Shown piece by piece: positions 44,346 through 54,306 of a stretch of DNA of 64,000 nucleotides. This stretch comes from Ctenosaura bakeri. Lineage: Eukaryota; Chordata; Lepidosauria; Squamata; Iguanidae. The position numbers and the translations under genes were made by a program. Where the stretch lies: contig CAOLHI010001478.1 of the NCBI GenBank assembly GCA_948474755.1, positions 496,001-560,000 on the forward strand, given 5' to 3'. The notes beneath the pieces were generated by a model. That model ran no database searches. It was not told the DNA's origin and was given only the letters and a program-made list of their open reading frames with translations. Within the stretch, counting starts at the first letter, position 1; each line of letters starts with the position of its first letter.

Positions 44346-45164
44346 TCACACTGCTGATTCTGAGAACCTAAAAAGATATGAGAACTCTGGGAGTAGAGAC
44401 AGCCAATACATCCATTACTGTGAGAGCTATAAATCAGAGGGCACTTCTGATTTCATGGTCTGTGAAGAGAGAATGTTGGCGGGCCTGAATAAACCCAGCC
44501 AGTCACCGCTTGTGGAATATTTGGGGGAGCAGCAATGTGTGAAAGAATATAAAACCAGAGGCTTGTCTATTAAACTGTCAAATAGGGCCAGTTAGAAATA
44601 GAGACAGGGACAGGGAGCAGATAGGAACAGATTAAATCTTAAGAGAGAAAGTTAGAGATAAAGCTTGGTCGGATATGAGCTGAGAATTTGAAAACAGTTC
44701 TAAGAAAAGTGTTACTGTGCTTTAGGTAAGAGTTATATGGTATTGTTTATGAAGCCTGGATAATAAGTACTTAGCTTACTTATTATAGAACAAAATATTA
44801 TTTTATATATCTCTGTCTGCATATATTTTCCATTTAAGAATTGATAAGGAAAATTAATCACATTTTACCAAGCTGAAACCAAAAAGAAAAAGAAAAAACT
44901 CATCTCCTTGTCCTATACAGTAGCTGGTCTGAGTACCAAATCCAGGGAGAATTTGAAGGGATAAAAGGCAAAGTGAATATTCATAGTGCTCAGAAATCAG
45001 GATGTGATCCATTCTTAGTTGGCCAGACAGTGGTTGGTGGAGGAGGAAGAGGACCAGAGGCAGGTTTTAAAAGGACTTCACAGTCTGATTGGAACCACTG
45101 AGTGGGGAGGTTCCCCTGGAACATAAGCACTTGAGGTGGGAGGGCAGGGGTTGGAAAAACTCAC
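44346..45164. other. Unique or LTR-like sequence
   Basis: An AATATAAAACC TATA-like box lies near 44549 in a purine-rich context, and a repetitive AGAGAAAGTTAGAGATAAAG stretch follows. This resembles an LTR, but no paired TG..CA ends or target duplication could be fixed. Confidence 0.35.
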
Positions 45165-45172
45165 AACTAATC

Positions 45173-45487
45173 GAGTGGCGTAGGGATAGGAGGGGCGATG
45201 GAGGCGGTGTACCCCTGGTGGCAATTTTTTGCGGACGCCACGGCTCCTTGCCCTCCTTCATGCGCTATAACTGCCCTCATGTGCTGTAGCCCTTCCCCAT
45301 GCACCATAGCCCCGCCCCATATGGTATAGCCCCACCCACTGTGCCATAGCCCAGCCCCATCCATCTGTGGCCCCACCCCCACAGACCATAGCCCCACCCC
45401 CAGATGCCATAGCCACATCCCTGTGTGCTATAGCCACCCCCCCGCCCCTCCACCCACCCCCCCTGCATGTTCCAAGCTCCACCACTG
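45173..45487 (-). mobile_element. hAT-like element with internal minisatellite, copy B, complete
   Basis: Termini GAGTGGCGTAGGGATAGG and the complement of TTCCAAGCTCCACCACTG are inverted repeats. Both sides carry the exact 8-bp duplication AACTAATC (45165-45172 and 45488-45495), diagnostic of hAT. The middle is an irregular array of about 20-bp units (CCATAGCCCCACCCC and variants). Frames of up to 144 codons crossing it are repeat artefacts. Confidence 0.8.
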
Positions 45488-45495
45488 AACTAATC

Positions 45496-45540
45496 AAATC
45501 TATGAAAGTCAAATCTGCAAATGTGGAGGTCCAACTGTAC
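45496..45540. mobile_element. Tigger-like terminal fragment
   Basis: AAATCTGCAAATGTGGAGGTCC followed by AACTGTA is the complement of a CAGTTGGACCTCCACATTTG-type terminus, related to the MITE at 40620. The hAT element B is inserted just inside it. Confidence 0.4.
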
Positions 45541-45734
45541 TTATACTTGTATATAGTATATGGTATATACAGTAACAAGTTTGTTTTTGGAGTAAAGGGA
45601 AAGATGTTGGAGAGGGCAGGGCTACTGAAAGTGAGTATAGGTCCCAGTGGGGAAAAAATGGGGGGCACAGCTAAGATTGCCAGGTTTTTCAAACAACATT
45701 ACAGGACACCCTCTCTGTTGCCAGGTCAACCTAA
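45541..45734. other. Unique non-coding DNA
   Basis: Contains a TATA-rich imperfect repeat (ATATAGTATATGGTATATAC). No gene. Confidence 0.5.
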
Positions 45735-46136
45735 GGCCCTTTCCGCACAGCATTTGCCATGTGAAAGGGCCCCTTGAGCATCATGCACACGACACACTCA
45801 CAATTGTGTGACGCTCCAGGGTCTGGCAGGTGCCACCCGTGCACTTTTTCATTTTTGGCTTTGAGCTGAAAATGGTGCGCAATTGCACATTGCTCCGGAG
45901 CCCCGCGCACACTTGCCATGCGTGCGGATCTCTGGAGCCGAGGCGCTTGCACTTCCTGCCCCAGCACAGCCTGGGAAACTCCCAAGCTGCACTGCGGAAG
46001 GAAGAGGCGGGCCTCTTGCGTGAGTGGGCGGCAGCTGCGGAGCTGAAGGAACTGGGACGCAAGAGCCTCTTGTTGGAGGCTGCTCGCATGATCCCCACAC
46101 CCCAGCTCCATGAAAAGGTGCGTTGTGGAAAGGGCC
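45735..46136. mobile_element. GC-rich Harbinger-like element, copy 4
   Basis: GGCCCTTTCCGCACAGC at the left and GCGTTGTGGAAAGGGCC at the right. CATTTTTGGCTTTGAGCTGAAAATG forms an internal stem. CTTCCTGCCCCAGCACAGCC and CTGCACTGCGGAAGGAAGAG are the shared core module. No clear target duplication. Overlapping frames of 103-126 codons on both strands are composition artefacts. Confidence 0.7.
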
Positions 46137-46561
46137 CATGACTAGCTGATAAGCCTGAGTCAAGCCTCTATAAAGCCCACTTGAAATCTCACAAGAGGAG
46201 GGTCTTCTAAAGATTGTTCCAGGCTCTCACATGGTTAGAGATCTAGCAATAGTCTGGAACTATCATGACAGCTTCTTGCAAAACTTGAGGGAGGCTATAT
46301 ATAGGCCTGTCTCATATGCTACTCACCTCTGTCACCAGGCCCTGTAGCACTGAGAGCAAGAAGAACTGGTGCTAGCGGCACTCACAACAGCTCCACTTCC
46401 ACAGCATTTGATATCTAATTTGAGGCCATTTTGTTGCATACTGAATTCTCAGGGGTCCATCTGTGGTGAACATCGGTGATGCCTGCTTTTTCCTTCTCTC
46501 ACTAGATCATAAAATAGTGCATTTTGGGTTGCTGTGCTGTAAAGACAGGAACATATGCAAC
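46137..46561. other. Unclassified sequence, possibly LTR-derived
   Basis: GGCTATATATAGGCC and CTCTATAAAGCCC are TATA-like sites in a context that partly resembles 51990-52130 (shared GTTCCAGGCTC). No boundaries found. Confidence 0.3.
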
Positions 46562-46564
46562 ATA

Positions 46565-46725
46565 GGCCATTTCTGCACTAGACTGTTATAGATCTATTAT
46601 TCTACTTTCAACATCCTATGGAATCCTAGGGTTTGCAGTTTCCCCTCCCTAAATTGCAAACCCCAGGATTCCATCGGATGTTGAAAGTGGAATAATAGCG
46701 CTATAACAGTCTAGTGCGGAAATGG
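46565..46725. mobile_element. Harbinger-like MITE, nearly full length, with 3-bp target duplication
   Basis: Both arms are present: GGCCATTTCTGCACTAGACT and ACAGTCTAGTGCGGAAATGG, with CATCCTATGGAATCCTAGGG opposite CCAGGATTCCATCGGATG. Exact ATA duplications flank it (46562-46564 and 46726-46728). The last CC of the right end is missing. Confidence 0.85.
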
Positions 46726-46728
46726 ATA

Positions 46729-48200
46729 TAGTCAGGCACTGGGCTGCCTTATGGACCTCCGGGCCCTGGCAGTTTGTAATAGCTTCCCTCCACCCACTCC
46801 CACTAGTCCTAGGCAAGGGAAGTTCTTCATTTGACGTTTACAAGGCTAGCAGCTTTTCCTTGTATCTTTTCAAAGATGGTGCCCTGCATAAAAACATCCT
46901 TTCTTGCTTCTTGACTTCTCCTGAAGTATAGATAACTTTCAAATTGCTTCAGGCTGCAGTTTTCCAAGGTGGAAAGGATGTACCCTGGAGGAAAATGACC
47001 CAGAGTCTGGAAATGTTTTTGGGATATCACTCCCAGCATCCCTCAGCCATCATGTGACTATGAGTTGTTGTCCAAAAAGGTAACTTCCTCAATCTCTGAA
47101 GTTCTCAAGTGGCTCATCCACTTGCTATTTCACACATTTTTCTCAAAATGAATATGATTCTTTTGATGGAAATATTATTTATTAATTTTATTTATATTAT
47201 TTATAAAGCACATTTTATTTTAAAATGATTCTTGGGTGGTTTCACATTAATACTTTTTTAGAGGATACAATTCAGTATTAAAAATGCAAAGGAATCCCCA
47301 AAGCATGGAAGGTTTATTATTTGTTTTCCTCTGAAGACTTCCTGCTCCGACTTCCTATTTTATGCCTCTAAATGTCACATTACTCTGTTAACTTCTCTTC
47401 CTAATTGATCCACAGAGTTTCTTTCAATGATGGTTATTCAGCTAGGTTCTTAAATCAGAGAATCAGAAAAACATAGCTAGAAATAAATTGACATCTGACA
47501 AATAGGCATATTCTTTCTCTGCAACAATACAAGACAGTGAGTGACTGTGGGAGCCTGAGATATAAAACAGTCATTTTCCATTTCTTCCTCCTTTCTTTCC
47601 ATTTTGCCTTTTGTTCTCGCCTTCATCTCCTTGTCTTCCTCTCCTTCCTCCCTTCAGCTCCCAACTAACCCTTTGAGGTGGCATAAATGATCTGGGACAA
47701 TTCTGTCAATTTAAGAATGAGCTCTTAAAAGTGGAGCCTAATCTTCTTCTATCCACTTGGACCTTGGATTCCACCAATCCGGATTTCCAAACCCTTGCCA
47801 ATTCTGCGGGGACTTGTTTATGGAAGTATCTTTTAGAAAAACGGCTTAGACTTTCAGATGAAGGGAACTCAGGGAGCTAATGTGAAGATTTAGGACTTTC
47901 TAGGAGGCTTGTGGTGCCTAAGCGTGGCTTGCTTGAGCAGGCTGAGGGTCCTTTGCAGACTAAGAAGGATTAATCACCCTTTAACCAGCAGGCCTATGCA
48001 CACATTCATAAATATTTCCCCCCTCTTCCCTCTCCCTGTCTCTCTCTCTCTCTCTCTCTCTCTAATAGCTTCACTCCCTAATCCACCACTGCTTAGGAAT
48101 TTATCATTTTATCTCAGCTAAATAAACACATTCCTTGTGTTTTCCTATAGAACAAAACACACACACACACACACACACACAGTTTTGGAGTGTAGGGAGA
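46729..48200. other. Unique DNA with a MITE remnant and microsatellites
   Basis: About 46975-47100 holds a decayed hAT-like palindrome (CACTCCCAGCATCCC, GAGTTGTTGTCCAAAAAGG). (TC)n lies at 48037-48063 and (CA)n at 48157-48181. No gene. Confidence 0.5.
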
Positions 48201-48318
48201 GGCCTTTAGAATTCTCAGCCAGAGAGCTCTTTGGCCTCAGTAAACTACAAATCCCAGAATTCCACAGGATGTTGAAAGTGGAATAATAACTCTATAACAG
48301 TGTAGTGTGGAAATGGCC
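48201..48318. mobile_element. Harbinger-like MITE, inner variant, 3' half
   Basis: GAATTCTCAGCCAGAGAGCT and CTCAGTAAACTACAAATCCC match the inner region of the MITE at 55638-55839. The right end AGTGTGGAAATGGCC is present. A G-run follows at once. Confidence 0.75.
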
Positions 48319-49640
48319 GGGGGGGGGTCTTCCCAAAGTGTTTCTGTTCTGATAGCATAAAAATCAAGTTTTTGGTTAAAACTTGGAGAAAACAATAGAA
48401 ATGCCGATTTGAGACAGTAAACTTGTATGTGTTGTTGAATGTCTTATCTTGTAGTCTGCCTAAATAAATAAATTCCTTGGAGTTTCCTCCCCCTGTCCCT
48501 ACTATAGCTCCCAAAATTCCCCAGTCAACATGGCTATGAATTCATCCATCCCATGCTGAGATCTTTAGTTCAAAAAAGTAACTTTTACAACCTCTGAATA
48601 AGAATACAGTATACTATAACAGAAAAGAGACAAAAGGCAGGTCTGTTTCTACCCCAGCTGAGGCTGTTGCAATCCAGATGTCTGTATGTAAAAAAATGCT
48701 CTAGCTTTGGGGCAGATTCTAAGAAGAACATAGAGACAGAAAGGTGAATTTGGCTTTGGGATAAGATCCATCTGGTATGAGAACAGAAGACAGTGGCTGT
48801 CTGTTGCAGCACCCAAGCAGTGCCTCCTTCACTAATGTTCCCCTATATATTTCTAATTTTGCAAAATGTGAGTAACCGGTGACCTCTTTCCAAAGGGATC
48901 ACAAGCCTATGTGAATGTTGTGCTTTTGGAACAGAAAAGTGAAGTGAGTATGACAGCATTTAGCAAATGACCTACCTATTCATATGGCTCATAGCTTCAA
49001 CTCCACATATCAGTTACATTCATGGTGACCTGTTAAAATTACAATGGTGGTGATGCTAGAACTCTGCAGAGAAACTTTGATTTTGTCTTCTGGAAACAGT
49101 TGTGCTATTTCCATGATTGTTGGTAATATATGATTAAGCCTTCAGTAATAGAATGCTGCTATATGGATCTTGAACATCCTGTTTACTTTGGAATGGGGAT
49201 AGAACCGAAATTTATTAATTTCTCTCCTGGAGTCAAACTTGTAGTTTCCCAACCCCTCAAAAAACTTACATGGGAAGAAAAACAGTACATTGAAAGTTTT
49301 CACAAATTGGGGAACACAACATAAACTGCACTTTTTGAAAACTGCACAAGAGTATGAGAAACTGTAAAGCTTTGCAGTAAAAATCTACACTTATAATATT
49401 TTTACTATGCACAGAAAACAGCTCAGCTTTCTAAGACAAAAAACTCCAACCCTCATCTGAGTTCATTGTTTTTGCACTTGGGAATAGCGCACAAAATGCA
49501 AAACTAAAGTATACACTGTACCTCTATACAAAGAATATGATGAAGGGTTCACTACAAAGGCTGTGGCCTTTGCTGGTTTGAAAGGTGTGCAACTCAAATG
49601 TTACACAGCAAGAAAAGAAACTCAGGCTGATTGGATTTAT
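48319..49640. other. Unique non-coding DNA
   Basis: About 48490-48600 has a decayed MITE (CTCCCAAAATTCCCCAGTC, AGTAACTTTTACAACCTC). The rest shows no gene or repeat family. Confidence 0.45.
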
Positions 49641-49644
49641 AGCT

Positions 49645-49825
49645 ACACATGGTTTTGTTATGCAAGATTGCTGCTTTCTGAACAACATTTTTGTTGTGCA
49701 GATTACTGGGTTTGTTTACATAGAAAACATCTGTGTTGTACATGTTATGCATGTTATGCAAAATACAGCAGTGTTGCACAAAATAGGCATATGGTTTTGT
49801 TGTGCAAAATTTCTGTTTTTTTAAA
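49645..49825 (+). repeat. Degenerate tandem repeat on a TTGTTGTGCA core
   Basis: TTTTGTTATGCAAGATTGCT, TTTTTGTTGTGCAGATTACT, GTGTTGTACATGTTATGCAT and TTTTGTTGTGCAAAATTTCT recur at irregular spacing of roughly 35-55 bp. It gives opposing short frames with no protein similarity I recognise. Confidence 0.55.
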
Positions 49826-50614
49826 AATCACCATCAGTTATTACCATGGAAAACAATCCCAGCAGACCATTATCAACACTGAAATCTTTTCTAGGTAGCA
49901 ATTGCATCACTGGTCTTTAAATCTATTAACAATCTGGGAAGAAGGATGGAATGTACTCATTGTACTCAAGTTCTTCTTCCCTTGGTCTTTGAAGAACTAA
50001 GCCCATCTTCCCCACAGTAGATTCATCTTGGAAAGAACTTTGCCAAGGGAATTATATGGAACCATGGAGGCACAATGCATTTTCTGTATCTTTTGTTGCT
50101 AATGTTTTTCTCTTGGTGATTTGCAAAATACCCACGATCAGAAAAACAAGCAGCTTAATCGACTAATCTCAGCTGTCTGATTTAATGGAATTGAGGAATT
50201 AAAACACAAATCTAGGCTTTATGGGGCTGTTGCTAGCCAAGTGGCCGGAAGTGTTTGCATATGGGATCTGTTTTCAATAATCCCATGTTAATTGCAGGAT
50301 GATAGAAGCCACTGCACTAAAATGACCCCAGTCATAAACAAAACAAATGGATCTCCCAGCATTCTGCAGTTGGTTTGCCTGTGGATGCATACCAGAAAAT
50401 AAAAGAGAAAATTCTGTACAAAACCCTGATGCCACTTTTAACCATGAGAAATCTCCTTTCAGAATTCTGTTTCTCCATTTGTGCCAGAATCTGGTGCATT
50501 TCCATCCCCAGTTTTACCAGTTGAGTGGTTTCTTTCCCACAGATGGAATCTGGAAGACAGCAATGAAAGACTCTTGGAAGCCTCACCGTGTTGTACCAGT
50601 TTGTGTTGTACCAT
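49826..50614. other. Unique non-coding DNA
   Basis: About 50090-50230 (CAGCTTAATCGACTAATC, TTTAATGGAATTGAGGAATT) looks like constrained non-coding DNA. The minus frame 50332-50586 is hydrophilic but unidentified. Confidence 0.45.
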
Positions 50615-50800
50615 ATACAAAGGTGCCTTACATCAGGTCACATCATAGATTCATCTAGTTAAGTATTGTCTACACTGAGTGGCATCAGCTTTCACAAAGA
50701 GTGCTTTTCCAGACTTACTTGGAGATGCTGGGGACTGACTCCAGAGACCTCCTGTGTGCAGAGCACCTGCTGTTTCACTGAACAGTGGCTGTTCCCATGA
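50615..50800 (-). mobile_element. tRNA-Ala-like SINE
   Basis: The plus strand reads AAGGTGCCTTACATCAGGTC, TCATCTAGTTAAGTATTGTC, TACTTGGAGATGCTGGGGAC, CTGTGTGCAGAGCACCTGCTG, the complement of a squamate SINE whose head resembles tRNA-Ala. The head is decayed near 50780. Confidence 0.65.
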
Positions 50801-50803
50801 CCA

Positions 50804-51227
50804 GGCCCTTTTCGCACGCCGTTTCTAAAGCGAAAGGGCCCCTTGAGTAAATGGAAGGAGCTGTCCATATGATGCACTCCCATTTATATGACACTCAAGA
50901 GCCTAAAGCGGACTGCACACGCATTTTTTCATTTTCGGCTTAAAGCCGAAAATGGTGCGCGGTCGCGCAATGCTCCTGGGGCCCACGCGTACTTACCTGC
51001 CCTGCGGTGGGTCAGGAGTCAGGCCGGTTGCGCTTCCTGCCTCAGCGCTAGCCTGCAATTCCCAGGTTGCACTGTGGTAGGAAGGGGCGGGGTGTTCGCA
51101 TGGCGCTCGCGGGACCGGCAAGCCAGCTGCGGTAAGGAAGGAGAAACAAAGTGAGTGCCTCGTCCAAGAGGCTGCTCGCGCAAACGCCGCCCCCCACCTC
51201 CGCGAAAAGGTAAGATGCGGCAAGGGA
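50804..51227. mobile_element. GC-rich Harbinger-like element, copy 5
   Basis: GGCCCTTTTCGCAC at the left. The right end (GATGCGGCAAGGGAG) is decayed. A strong stem is formed by TTTTCATTTTCGGCTTAAAG and CCGAAAATGGTG. The shared module CTTCCTGCCTCAGCGCTAGC and GTTGCACTGTGGTAGGAAGG follows. CpG-rich, and homologous to 45735-46136. Confidence 0.7.
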
Positions 51228-51546
51228 GTAGGTAAGGCAGCATTGGAAAGTTGTTTGAAAGAGATTTGTTTGACTTAAATGTGTTTTCTTCTCTCAAACA
51301 CCCCTTTGGTTTGATCCATATTCATCCTTCCTGTATGCCAGTGGGATAGTCTCTGTTTTGCACCACTTCTTTCCAATATTCTACTAGTCTCTATAGCATG
51401 AAAGGCTTATATTATTCCGTTTCCCCCACCCCACCCCCCAGTAATTGAGTGCATAGAGCAATGGTATAGTCTTCTTATCTCCTTTGTGCAATGGGCCTAA
51501 CATTTTGTTTATACTGAGTCAACAACAGCAGTATTACAGTAATGAT
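51228..51546. other. Unique non-coding DNA
   Basis: No feature recognised; a short C-rich run at about 51425-51440. Confidence 0.5.
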
Positions 51547-51772
51547 CAGTGAGAGAGCTTGGAGTGTGTAAGGGTGGGTGAGTGGGGGGTGGAGGGGCAG
51601 GGTCATGTCTACAGCACATGTGGGTGTGGCTACAGGGCATGGGGGCAGGGCTGCAATGGACGGGGCAGGACTACAGTGCATGAAGGAAGGCAAGCAAGGA
51701 GCCATGGCACACCCAAAAAATTGCCAGCGGGGGCACATCGCCCTCATCGCCCCCCCCATTCCTACATGATCG
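51547..51772 (+). mobile_element. hAT-like element with internal minisatellite, copy C
   Basis: Starts CAGTGAGAGAGCTTGGAGTG and ends near CCTACATGATCG. It is flanked by an exact 8-bp duplication GTAATGAT (51539-51546 and 51773-51780). The interior has GGGTGTGGCTACAGGGCATG-type units, and CCCAAAAAATTGCCAGCGG plus a C-run at the right. Confidence 0.8.
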
Positions 51773-51780
51773 GTAATGAT

Positions 51781-51850
51781 TAGAGTTCTGGATCAAGGAG
51801 ATCCAAATTCAAATCCCCAGTCAATCAGGAGTATCCCTGGATGACTTTGT
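51781..51850 (+). mobile_element. tRNA-derived SINE head fragment
   Basis: TTAGAGTTCTGGATCAAGGAG and CCAAATTCAAATCCCCAGTC resemble the A and B boxes of a tRNA-related SINE. No tail is seen. Confidence 0.45.
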
Positions 51851-52183
51851 CTCTGCCTCTCCAAAAGGGGTCAATCCCCTTTGGCAGAAACCTGAGCAGC
51901 AGCAGGCCCATCCCCACAGGAATCCTGCTTTCATCTGCCAGCTCCCTCAACCAAAGCAGCTGGGGTGGGTGGCACTTGCTGGAAGAAACTTCTGAGTCAC
52001 TAGACTAGCTAGAACATGTGAAGCAGGCCTATATAAAGAATGCCTCAAAAGAGTTCCAGGCTCCCATGAAATGTCAGATATAGGCCTTCCTCACCTGTTC
52101 CTCTTTTAGTCACTTGTGCAGCAGTGAACAGGAAAAGAGGACTCTAACTGTCCTTGCAGTGGACAGGCCCTGTCTGAGACCAT
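51851..52183. other. Possible LTR-derived sequence
   Basis: GCCTATATAAAGAATGCC at about 52029 is TATA-like. Together with TTAATAAAACAC at about 52495 beyond the MITE it could represent an LTR interrupted by the element at 52184. Ends not found. Confidence 0.3.
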
Positions 52184-52405
52184 AGCCCTTTTCACATCTT
52201 ACTTGGTTGTGGAGACATCCAGTGTGGGTCCCAGCGTCGGACCTGCCAGGAGGGGAGCACAACAGGAGCGCTCCCCCTCTGCACTGGCTGTCTCTGGGAT
52301 CCAGGAAGCACGATGGCCACACCTCTTCCTGCCACAGTGTAGCTGGGTAGCGTCCCAGGCCGCGCTAGGGCAGGAAGTGAAGCCATTGCGCTTCCAAGGC
52401 CTTCA
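52184..52405. mobile_element. GC-rich Harbinger-like element, copy 8, truncated
   Basis: AGCCCTTTTCACATCTTAC at the left. CACTGGCTGTCTCTGGGATC, CCTCTTCCTGCC and GGGCAGGAAGTGAAGCC match the copy at 30009-30406. The right terminus is missing. Confidence 0.55.
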
Positions 52406-53099
52406 ACATCTTCTATCCCACTCTCCTCTCTTCCCTTTGGTTAGTCCTTGTGGGAGTGTGTGTGTTTGAGCTTTTGCATGCTTGTGTGAATCTTGTTAAT
52501 AAAACACATTTTTAGTTTACATTTTACTCTTCAGCTGATTCTTTCCCATACAAGCCCATAAACATTCGTAGGTAAGACCTCGCTAAGTTACCCCTTCCTC
52601 CCGGCAGGCCTCCTATTTTTGAGCTAATTGTTCCCCACTTTTGAACAGAGGTACTAGCATCATGGGTTGGCCCTTGTTGTACCCATGGTTTGGAGTAACA
52701 GAGTATTTGATACACAGTAAAATGACTTCAACTGGGCTTCATCTGTTGTAGCTGCAGCTGAGACCCACTCTTCCCAATCTGAACACTACAGGTAACTGAG
52801 GGAGGATCACATGAGGAACGATTTGAGGCTGCTCAGCCTCACTGGTGGGAGTCGGGGGAGGAAGAACAATACTGTGCCAGCCAGCATTTGATATGTAAGG
52901 GTATTTTTCTGGGTACAAAATGTTGAGGGGTTGGTCTGTTGGGAGCATGCCTGGTTCCTGTTTTCAGCAAATCAAAATATATGGAAATTGGGGTGCCCTG
53001 TATTACCCCAATATAGATCTGGACTTCAAGCCTCCTTATATGAGAAGCCCTGTAGAACATGGGACACCTGGGAACCCTAAAACAAATGAATGAAGGCAG
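52406..53099. other. Unclassified non-coding DNA
   Basis: The first part (to about 52560) has AATAAAACAC and may be LTR R-U5 sequence. The rest is unassigned. Confidence 0.35.
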
Positions 53100-54063
53100 C
53101 TCTCTGACAAAGATTGAAATGTAGCCTTTAAAATATGCATGTTATTCCACAACAGACACAGAGAGCACATTTTCAAATTGTTATCATACATCTTAAAGCA
53201 CACACATTTTCAGATTTTCTTAGCTGTTGTTGTGCAGTTTTGAGGTTGTGAGATTTTTGTCAGTTTTCATGTAAAGAATATAGCAGAATGGCTGTAAAAC
53301 AGATATCACTGGCAGGCAAGCTTCAATTAACTTGAATTAAGTGCCAGTTCAATGGAAATCAGCAAGCATTGTGAGAAAGTGGGAAATGTTAACTATGTCA
53401 CCGAGCAGAGTTTGAGGGCATAGTGAGAAATCATACAGAGGCTCTAAAACAATAGTTTGCATCATACGATAAATATTGGAAAATTTTAACAATGTAAGAC
53501 TTTGTTAAATGAAAATGAGAGCTTAGACCCAACTAGCCTTAGGTTTAGATTGGCCAAATACAAAGCACACATGGCTTTATCATACTTTAATACTCTCCCT
53601 TGAGCAATTTCATCTGATAATCCTGTTACATTATTTTGTTGTGTTTTGATCACTGTTATTATAGGAGCCCATCTGTGAATTTAATCCTCTCTTTCTTAAT
53701 TAGCCCAGATGGCCAAGAACCAAATGGAGCAATTCCCCCAACAGGCTTTTAGAAGCTATGGAATAATTCCTACCAGTAAATAAATTCTGGCATGAAGGAA
53801 GACCATGTTTTGTAAATGTGTCCAGTGCTAATATTTTGCACTGAAGAGTAAAGCTTAATTTGAAGCCCCTGCTGTGTGCACTGAAGTGCCCTTGGGTAAT
53901 TTTATAAGTTATGTATATTTCACAAAACTGCTTCTCTCCTGTTCTCAAATAGCATTTGCCACAATCCTATGCAAAACTTGCGAAAGTTCCTTTCCTTTTT
54001 CTTTTTGGCTCCCAACTAGCATAGCTACTGACCTTTCTGAATTTTGTCAGAAGTCCAAGAACT
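53100..54063. other. Unique DNA, possible conserved non-coding element
   Basis: Repeat-free, without microsatellites. Motif-dense parts include TTCTTAATTAGCCCAGATGG near 53692. No gene; short frames lack domains. Confidence 0.4.
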
Positions 54064-54306
54064 CTTGAAGCATAGATATAGTGGTTAGAGTGCTGGACTG
54101 GGACTTCAGGGACCCAAACTCCAGTCCCCAGTGGGCTATGGAGCCCAGTGAGCAACCCTGGGCTGGGCATTCTCTCTCCCAGCCTGACCTACCTCATGGA
54201 ATTGTTGTGAGGATATAGTGGGCAGACAGAGAACCATATATGCTGTCTTGAATGCAGTGGAGAAAGGGTGGTATCAAAAAAATAAATAAATAAATAAATA
54301 AATAAA
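54064..54306 (+). mobile_element. tRNA-derived SINE with L2/CR1-like tail and (AAAT)n
   Basis: ATAGTGGTTAGAGTGCTGGAC is the A-box head, CCCAAACTCCAGTCCCC the decayed B box. AGCCTGACCTACCTCATGGA, ATTGTTGTGAGGATA form the conserved body, and GAGAAAGGGTGGTATCAAAAA the LINE-like tail, ending in (AATA)n. Complete. Confidence 0.8.

Noticed and set aside
44360..45010. LTR suggested by AATATAAAACC and purine-rich downstream sequence
   Set aside because: Boundaries and duplications could not be established; left as unclassified.
45258..45777. Opposing frames of 136 and 144 codons
   Set aside because: Both run through the minisatellite of the hAT-like element; the Pro/Ala and Gly/Trp/Met-rich translations are repeat artefacts.
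45731..46163. Overlapping frames of 103-126 codons on both strands
   Set aside because: Composition effect of the CpG-rich MITE; no conserved residues shared with the homologous element at 50804.
50332..50586. 84-codon minus frame with a hydrophilic middle, possible processed pseudogene
   Set aside because: No recognisable domain, no poly(A) or target duplication found; left unassigned.
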